From positions 62,001-126,000 of the forward strand of contig NZ_JARBDC010000005.1 in NCBI RefSeq assembly GCF_036577625.1: a stretch of DNA of 64,000 bases. Reading direction: 5' to 3'. This DNA comes from Paenibacillus_AB sp036577625 (GTDB lineage Bacteria > Bacillota > Bacilli > Paenibacillales > NBRC-103111). Below are positions 58,478 to 64,000 of the stretch, in pieces. A model generated the notes under the pieces. The model was not told the origin of the DNA. It made no database searches and saw only the letters and a list, made by a program, of their open reading frames with translations. How positions within the stretch are numbered: position 1 is the stretch's first letter; each line of letters starts with the position of its first letter. The position numbers and the translations under genes are program-made.

Positions 58478-60295
58478 ATGAGGCTCATGCCGATTCCCGA
58501 ATGGTTCCTGTTCTTCTTCAAGCAATTTCGCCGCTCCAAGCGATCGCTGCTGGTCATTACGGCTTTGACGGTCGCCGCTTCCGCATGCGGCGCTGCGGCC
58601 CCGCTGCTCATCGGCCGACTGACGGACGCGATCGCCATGCATGCAGGAAACGGTCTCGTCCCGCTTGCCGCGACGCTTCTCGCCGCGCTGCTCGCGCTGG
58701 AGCTTTGCTCGCAGCTTCGCGGCTACGTATCGTCCAAGACGATGCTCCGTCTGACCTACGAGCTGACCGAACATACGCTTTCGGCCGTTTTGCGCACGTC
58801 GTCCTCCTTCTTCGCGCGAACGCCGCGAGGCGAACTGCTGCAGCGGCTCACGCAGGATACGCGCATGATCCAGCAGTTCGGCTTGTCCTCGCTTCCCGCC
58901 TTCATGCAGGAGCTGCTGCTCGCCTGCGCGGCGATCGTCGTCATCGGCGGCTGGAACTGGCTTTTGGCCGTCAGTCTCGCTGCCGCATACGTCATTCTGT
59001 TCATCCCGGTTCACCGATTCGGCCGCAAGCGCGGACAGGCCCGGAAGGAACTGGCCGCCCACGACGCCCGCATTCGGCAAAGCTTGCTGGAGAAGCTGGA
59101 AACGGTGAAGCAGATCAAGCTGTACGGGACCGAACGCCGGGAATACGAAACGGTTGCCGCCGAACAAAGCCGATGGGGCGATCTGAAATTTCAGGAAAAC
59201 GTCGCGGACAGCTTGTACCGCACCTTTCCGCGCATTCCGGATTCGCTGGCTCCCGCGCTCGTCTTCCTGTTCGCCGGCTGGCAGACGGTTTCGGGCGACG
59301 CGACCGTCGGGCAGCTCGTCACGATCATCGCCTATATTCCGGCCCTTAACGCGCCGGTACGCTCGTTTTTCGGCCTATACGTGAACTTCGCCGATATCCG
59401 GGTAAGAATCCAGGGCATCATGGACTACGCCCGACTGCCGGCGGAGCCGGGACTGCGGGACGGTCTTCGCGAGCTGCCGCGCGGCCGCGGGCTGCCGATT
59501 TCGTTTCATAACGTACGGGTCGCCGGCGACCGGGGGGATTTGCTGCGCCGCGTTACGTTTACGGTCGCTCCCGGGGAGCATGTAGCGATCGTAGGTCCGA
59601 GCGGCGCGGGCAAAAGCACGCTGCTCCAGCTGATCGTGCGTCTCCGCGAGCCTTCGGAAGGCGAGATTGCGATCGGCGGCGTGCCGCTTCGCGAACTTGA
59701 CGCGACGCGGCTGCGTTCGCGCGTCGGCTATGTGATGCAGGAGGGGGCTTTGTTCGGCGGCAGCCTGGAGCGCAATTTGACTTATTTGGCGGAAGCCGAC
59801 CGCCGGACGCTCGATCGGTGGATGGAAGCGTTCGGCGCGGCGGACATCGTGTCGATGCTGCCCGAAGGCTACGACTCCGATATCGGCGCGGCCGGCGGAC
59901 GGCTGTCCGGCGGACAGCGCCAGCTCGTATCGCTGACGCAAACGATGGTGAAGCGGCCGGACCTGCTTCTGCTCGACGAGGCGACCTCCTCGCTGGATCA
60001 AAAGGCCGAAACGGCCGTGTACGAAGCGCTTCGCCTATACGCGTCCGACATAACCCGAATCAGCGTCACCCATCGACTGCGGGGAGCGGCCCTGGCCGAC
60101 CGGATTCTCGTGCTGGATCGCGGCGAGCTTGTCGAGCAAGGCACGCACGAACAGCTTCTGCGCCGGCAAGGCTTGTACGCCGAGCTGTGGCGGCGGGAGC
60201 GCGAGCAAGACTCGGCTTTCGGCGGGGATGCGATCGAATTCGACCCGGAAGGAGGTCCGGCACATGAACGGCAGCATGCGGGCGCCGTCCGCTAG
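58478..60295 (+). CDS. ABC exporter, fused permease-ATPase, first half of a heterodimer
   Basis: 605 aa. Six-helix ABC_membrane domain (about residues 20-300) and an ATPase domain: Walker A GPSGAGKSTLLQL, Q-loop YVMQEGALFGGS, signature LSGGQRQL, Walker B LLLLDEATSSLD, H-loop SVTHRL. All catalytic motifs are intact. The family exports drugs, lipids or peptides. GGGGCGGTGA precedes the ATG. The next gene overlaps it by 32 bp and encodes the partner. Confidence 0.92.
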   Translation: MRLMPIPEWFLFFFKQFRRSKRSLLVITALTVAASACGAAAPLLIGRLTDAIAMHAGNGLVPLAATLLAALLALELCSQLRGYVSSKTMLRLTYELTEHTLSAVLRTSSSFFARTPRGELLQRLTQDTRMIQQFGLSSLPAFMQELLLACAAIVVIGGWNWLLAVSLAAAYVILFIPVHRFGRKRGQARKELAAHDARIRQSLLEKLETVKQIKLYGTERREYETVAAEQSRWGDLKFQENVADSLYRTFPRIPDSLAPALVFLFAGWQTVSGDATVGQLVTIIAYIPALNAPVRSFFGLYVNFADIRVRIQGIMDYARLPAEPGLRDGLRELPRGRGLPISFHNVRVAGDRGDLLRRVTFTVAPGEHVAIVGPSGAGKSTLLQLIVRLREPSEGEIAIGGVPLRELDATRLRSRVGYVMQEGALFGGSLERNLTYLAEADRRTLDRWMEAFGAADIVSMLPEGYDSDIGAAGGRLSGGQRQLVSLTQTMVKRPDLLLLDEATSSLDQKAETAVYEALRLYASDITRISVTHRLRGAALADRILVLDRGELVEQGTHEQLLRRQGLYAELWRREREQDSAFGGDAIEFDPEGGPAHERQHAGAVR

Positions 60296-62042
60296 CCGGT
60301 CGGCCGTATGGACGTATGTCAAGACGCATATCGGACCTCGCTGGCCGAATCTCGTCCTTATTTTGCTGAAAAACGTGATCGGAAGCTTGCTCTACATGGT
60401 ACCGCCGCTCCTAACCAAATATATGCTGGAAACCGTGCTGCCGTCGCGCGACTGGAGCTTTCTCGTCATCGTCGCCATCGTCATGGTGGCCGCGCCGATC
60501 GCGGGGAGCGCGATGATCATCGCCGAGGACTACTTCGGCCGGTTCATGATCCGTCTGACCGGACAAGGGCGGGCCGAGCTGTACGACGGCATTCAGCGTC
60601 TTCCGCTCGGGAAGCTCCGTCATTCGCCGGGCGACCTGCTTGCTCGCATGTTGAACGATACGTATGCGATCGGCGAATTGGCGAACGGAAACCTCGGCTT
60701 CATGCTGTTCCATGTCGTGACGATCGTTGTCGGTTCGGCCGTTCTGCTCGCGCTGCACCCCGGCCTCGGAGCGGTCGTGCTGCTGCTGTGGGCCGGCCAA
60801 GCCTTCCTCCTATCGTCGCTCGGCGGCCGCGTCAAACAAAGAGCGGCGGAAACGGCGCGTCATAATTCGCTCGTCGCCGAAACGGTGCGGGAGATCGTCT
60901 CCGCCGCCCCCTTCCTGAAAGCGGCCGGTCAAGAGGGCAAGGCGCTCGCCGCGCTGCGGGACTGCCTGCGCCGGGAATGGGGCCATACGAAGCGCGGACA
61001 AATGACCGATTACCGGGTGCAGCTCGCAAACGCCGCGCTGGGCGCCTCTTTCCTCGTCATCATGTACGGGGCCGGTGGCTGGCTCGTGCTGGAAGGCCGG
61101 ATGACCGTCGGCTCGCTCGTCGCCTTCGTGGCCGTCTATACTTGGCTGCGGCCGTTCGGCGTATCGCTCATCGGGATGGCGCTCGCGGCGATCAAAGTAG
61201 CGCCCGCCGTCGACCGGGTCGCCGAGATCGCCTGCCCGGCGGCCCGCGAAGGCGGAAGCGCCGTTCCGGCAGGGCCGCTTACGCTGGAAGCGGACCGGCT
61301 TTCCTTCCGTTACCCCGAAGGCGCGGAAGGAGACGGCGTCGGGAAGCTCGCTCTGCGCGATGTAAGCTTCCGGATCGCTCCGGGCTCCGTCGTCTCCGTC
61401 GTCGGGCACCGCGGCTCCGGCAAATCGACGCTCGCCGACCTGCTGCTCGGACTTCGCCGGCCTTCGTCGGGCATCATCAGCGTGAACGGCGTCCCGCTTC
61501 CCGCTCTCGACCGCGACTGGCTGCGCCGTCACCTGCTCTGCATCACGCAGGAGACGCGCCTCCGAAGCGGCACGATCCGGGACAATCTCGTCTATGGCAG
61601 CGAGGATGCCGATCCGGAGGCGGTCCGCGAAGCGGTTCGGTTGGCGGAGCTGGAGGAATGGATATCCCGTCTGCCGGACGGCTGGTTCACCCGGGTCGGC
61701 GAGCAAGGGCTGCAGCTGTCCGGCGGAGAGCGCCAGCGTATCGCCATCGCCCGCGCGCTGCTTCGCAAGCCTTCGATACTCGTTCTCGACGAAGCGACTT
61801 CGGCGCTCGATCCGGGAACCGAGCATCGGCTGCTGCTCAACCTGACCGGCGGCCTGAAGGGCTGCACGCTGCTGTTCATTACGCACCGGCTCCAGGTCGC
61901 GAAGCGGTCGGACCGCATCCTCGTCCTGCAGGGAGGCTCGCTCGCGGAAAGCGGCACGTACGAGGAGCTGCTGGCCGGCCCGACGTTGTTCCGCAGCTTA
62001 TGCGAGCACGCCGCCGGGAACCGATCGAGGCGAAGCTTGTAA
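60264..62042 (+). CDS. ABC exporter, fused permease-ATPase, second half of a heterodimer
   Basis: 592 aa. Membrane domain (about residues 20-310) and ATPase domain: Walker A GHRGSGKSTLADL, Q-loop LCITQETRLRSGT, signature LSGGERQR, Walker B SILVLDEATSALD, H-loop FITHRL. The ATG at 60264 follows GGAAGGAGG inside the end of the first gene, so translation is coupled. Together the two resemble YheIH/BmrCD-type multidrug exporters, though both ATPase sites look canonical. Confidence 0.92.
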   Translation: MNGSMRAPSASRSAVWTYVKTHIGPRWPNLVLILLKNVIGSLLYMVPPLLTKYMLETVLPSRDWSFLVIVAIVMVAAPIAGSAMIIAEDYFGRFMIRLTGQGRAELYDGIQRLPLGKLRHSPGDLLARMLNDTYAIGELANGNLGFMLFHVVTIVVGSAVLLALHPGLGAVVLLLWAGQAFLLSSLGGRVKQRAAETARHNSLVAETVREIVSAAPFLKAAGQEGKALAALRDCLRREWGHTKRGQMTDYRVQLANAALGASFLVIMYGAGGWLVLEGRMTVGSLVAFVAVYTWLRPFGVSLIGMALAAIKVAPAVDRVAEIACPAAREGGSAVPAGPLTLEADRLSFRYPEGAEGDGVGKLALRDVSFRIAPGSVVSVVGHRGSGKSTLADLLLGLRRPSSGIISVNGVPLPALDRDWLRRHLLCITQETRLRSGTIRDNLVYGSEDADPEAVREAVRLAELEEWISRLPDGWFTRVGEQGLQLSGGERQRIAIARALLRKPSILVLDEATSALDPGTEHRLLLNLTGGLKGCTLLFITHRLQVAKRSDRILVLQGGSLAESGTYEELLAGPTLFRSLCEHAAGNRSRRSL

Positions 62043-62068
62043 TGAAGCCGGCCGAGCCCAAAGTGACA

Positions 62069-62095
62069 GCCCCGAAATCGCCATGATTCCGGGGC
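62069..62095. terminator. Stem-loop between the exporter and BceB-like genes
   Basis: GCCCCGAAATC (62069-62079) pairs with GATTCCGGGGC (62085-62095), one mismatch, between convergent genes; no T-run. Confidence 0.5.
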
Positions 62096-62157
62096 CGTAT
62101 TGCGGGCTCCTGCATGCGGACGGGATCGGCGACGGCCAGTCCTCCGCGGCTTTTGCG

Positions 62158-64000
62158 CTACCCTTGCTTGAGCTGCTTCATATACGCCCGGCGCGCCAAC
62201 GCGAAGTACCCGAACTGCATCGCCGCGTAAATGCCCATGACGACCAATCCGTAATGCCATACGGCCGTGCCGAGCATGTTGCCGAGCGACTTGTAGGCGA
62301 ATGCGGCATGGACGGCGCCGACGGCGACGGGAATGAAGAAAATAAGTCCGATTTGCCTGCCGGTCACGGAACGGATTTCTTCGTCCGACATGCCGACTCT
62401 GGCGAGCGCTTTGAACTGCGCCTGGTCGTCCTGAATTTCCGTAAACAGCTTGAAGTACAGCATGCTTCCCGACGCGACGAAAAACAGGACGCTGACGAGC
62501 ATGCCGATAAACAGCGTGAGCGAATTGAACTGCTTGTAGTTCAAATAATCTTCGACCCGGTTGACGAAATATTTCCGCTCGCTCGGCGGGATTGCGCTCT
62601 CGATCGATTTCGATAAGGGGAGCGATTTTTCCCAGTTGCCGATTTCAAAGCCGTAATAAACGACTTTGTCGTTGTCCGGTATGCCTTTCGTCCATTCGGC
62701 GTAATCGCCGTCGTCCACGACGAGCATGCCCGTGAAGCCGATGTTCGCGTTGATCACGCCTCCGTTGATTTGCCCGTCGATCTGCACGGACACCGGCTTG
62801 CCGGCCGCATTCGTTTCCAGCTTCGCGCCCTTTGCGAAAAAATCGACGGCGACTTCCTTGTAAGGAAACACGTACGACGCATGCCCCGGCTCGACCTGAA
62901 GCGGTTTGCGGTTCGTCAGCCCGGCGCCCCGGTTATATTCGGCTTCCGGCACGAGCAGCGTTTTCGTCTGCGTGTTGTTCATTTGCTCCAGCGTAATCGG
63001 AACCGGCACGCCGGTCAGCCGGATTTCGTACGCCAGCTGGAATCCGTTGTCCGCCACGATCCGTTTCAGCTCGTCCGGATGAATGATGTTGTGCGCGCCG
63101 ACTCCGCGCTCGGCGAAACCGAACGTTTGCGGATTATTGCCTACGGTCCGGTTGGTCGTATCCTGGTACATCACGTAAAACGTACCGGTCGCCGTCAAAA
63201 TGACCGCGCTCAAAATCGACACCATAAACAGCGTGCGCGCATTGTCTTTCATTTTGAACACGAGCTGCGCGATCGTCACCAGGTTCGTATGCCGGTAATA
63301 CAGCCCGCTCGCCTTCTGCAGCCGCCGCAATATCGCGACGCTCGCCTGCGTGAACAAAAAGTACGTGCCGAGAATGACCGTCGCCAAAATCGGCAGCATG
63401 TAAATCAGGATCGTCTGCAGCTTCGCCTGAAACGCCATATAATAGCCCGCGGCGAGACAAACGGCGGACAGCGCCGTCAGCCATTTGGACGCGGCCGGCA
63501 AGCTTTTCGGCTTTTTGGCCGCCTTCAGCAGCTCGACGATTTGGCTGCGGCCGACGCTGCGAAGCGTAAACAGCGTAATGAGCTCGAACAGCGCGAGGAA
63601 GCCGACGATCGTCAGCCAGATCGCCTTCGGCGCGAGAATGAAACGGATCGGACTTTCCACCTGCAGCAGCTCCGCCAGCGCCATGAAAAACAGCTTGGAA
63701 AACAAAGCGCCGAAGCCGATGCCGACCGCGATCGCGAGCACGGCGATCAGCGTATTTTCATAGACGACTAGCTTGGCGATTTGCCTGTTCGTCATGCCGA
63801 ACAAGCTGAGCAGCCCGAACTCTTTTTTCCGCGACTTCAGAAACGCCGACATCGAATACAGCACGAAAAAAAACGAGAAGATGACGATGATGTATTCGCA
63901 CAAAATCATGCCGTACCGCACTTTGTCCGCCGCGCGGATATTGCCGCTGATGACGTCGGGGTGAAACAGAAACGCCGCGTAAATGAAAAAGATCATGACC
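62158..64000 (-). CDS. BceB-type ABC transporter permease, N-terminus beyond the window
   Basis: At least 613 aa; the frame is open to the right edge. FtsX-like permease with ten expected helices: SRKKEFGLLSLFGMTNRQIA marks the first FtsX domain and VLFFVASGSMLYFKLFTEIQ with DDQAQFKALARVGMSDEEIR the second. Between them is the large extracellular region (about 200 residues) typical of BceB/YxdM, which detect and remove peptide antibiotics such as bacitracin. The ATPase partner (bceA type) would lie upstream, outside the window. Confidence 0.88.
   Translation of the reverse strand, partial: VMIFFIYAAFLFHPDVISGNIRAADKVRYGMILCEYIIVIFSFFFVLYSMSAFLKSRKKEFGLLSLFGMTNRQIAKLVVYENTLIAVLAIAVGIGFGALFSKLFFMALAELLQVESPIRFILAPKAIWLTIVGFLALFELITLFTLRSVGRSQIVELLKAAKKPKSLPAASKWLTALSAVCLAAGYYMAFQAKLQTILIYMLPILATVILGTYFLFTQASVAILRRLQKASGLYYRHTNLVTIAQLVFKMKDNARTLFMVSILSAVILTATGTFYVMYQDTTNRTVGNNPQTFGFAERGVGAHNIIHPDELKRIVADNGFQLAYEIRLTGVPVPITLEQMNNTQTKTLLVPEAEYNRGAGLTNRKPLQVEPGHASYVFPYKEVAVDFFAKGAKLETNAAGKPVSVQIDGQINGGVINANIGFTGMLVVDDGDYAEWTKGIPDNDKVVYYGFEIGNWEKSLPLSKSIESAIPPSERKYFVNRVEDYLNYKQFNSLTLFIGMLVSVLFFVASGSMLYFKLFTEIQDDQAQFKALARVGMSDEEIRSVTGRQIGLIFFIPVAVGAVHAAFAYKSLGNMLGTAVWHYGLVVMGIYAAMQFGYFALARRAYMKQLKQG

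Noticed and set aside
58120..58638. 172-codon minus-strand frame between murQ and the ABC exporter
   Set aside because: Its N-terminal part is antisense to the exporter coding sequence and it has no recognisable domain.
1..64000. CRISPR arrays, tRNA or rRNA genes, transposases, prophage
   Set aside because: No regularly spaced repeats, cloverleaf with CCA end, rRNA segments or transposase/integrase motifs were seen. The Y-family polymerase is chromosomal-type with its own SOS promoter.

Overview
The window looks like chromosomal DNA of a GC-rich, endospore-forming member of the Paenibacillaceae (Paenibacillus/Cohnella-like). Evidence: strong AGGAGG-type ribosome binding sites, a T-box riboswitch, Bacillus-type SUF genes, sporulation genes (cotJABC, ytvI, a DUF4183 protein), GAAC-N4-GTTC SOS boxes, and a YesMN-type two-component system beside a carbohydrate ABC transporter. 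No rRNA, tRNA, CRISPR array, transposase or phage gene was found. Both ends cut genes: a nucleotide-sugar dehydrogenase on the left and a BceB-type permease on the right.

Layout. 1-12.7 kb is a visibly AT-richer surface-polysaccharide region. It holds a nucleotide-sugar dehydrogenase, a PglC/PglD/PglE-like trio (phosphoglycosyl transferase, acetyltransferase, aminotransferase), galU, a second phosphoglycosyl transferase, a sugar formyltransferase-like gene and a FemAB/GNAT-like gene. Two convergent paralogous beta-helix proteins, a secreted Calx-beta/Big_1 protein and an acyltransferase-3 follow. From 13 kb the DNA becomes GC-rich housekeeping sequence: mtnKA (methionine salvage), dps, a DUF1802 gene, sufCDSB without sufU, three short minus-strand genes, an NlpC/P60 lipoprotein, a MoaD-MoaE fusion, a YunD-like phosphoesterase, uppP, yfkAB, a CNNM/CorC protein and ytvI. 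31.4-38.2 kb is a sugar-uptake module (sensor kinase, AraC-type response regulator, two permeases, binding lipoprotein). A 1.1 kb gene-free, repeat-bearing stretch precedes cotJABC. Next come an SOS-controlled unit ending in a Y-family polymerase, an amidase, a MarR regulator and a serine hydrolase. 46.2-49.9 kb is a second glycan cluster (two paralogous GT2 enzymes, a DUF6492 protein, a GT11 protein). The right end holds an Asp-tRNA synthetase with a T-box, a DUF4091 protein, a sugar isomerase-like protein, an AraC regulator, a TauE/SafE permease, murQ, a heterodimeric ABC exporter and the BceB-like permease.

The most unusual observation is between the T-box and the Asp-tRNA synthetase gene. 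A second open reading frame has an ideal Shine-Dalgarno sequence and begins MDDGDDDDDDDNNN, a run of Asp then Asn codons. It stays open past the synthetase start codon. It could act as a stalling or occlusion leader that senses Asp- and Asn-tRNA charging, stacked on T-box control. Other points: an identical TTCCACCT element exactly 50 bp upstream of TACAAT in front of both transcription units of the sugar transporter, SOS-like boxes in front of an ABC exporter, a missing sufU, and an uncharacterised C-terminal domain shared by the two GT2 paralogs.
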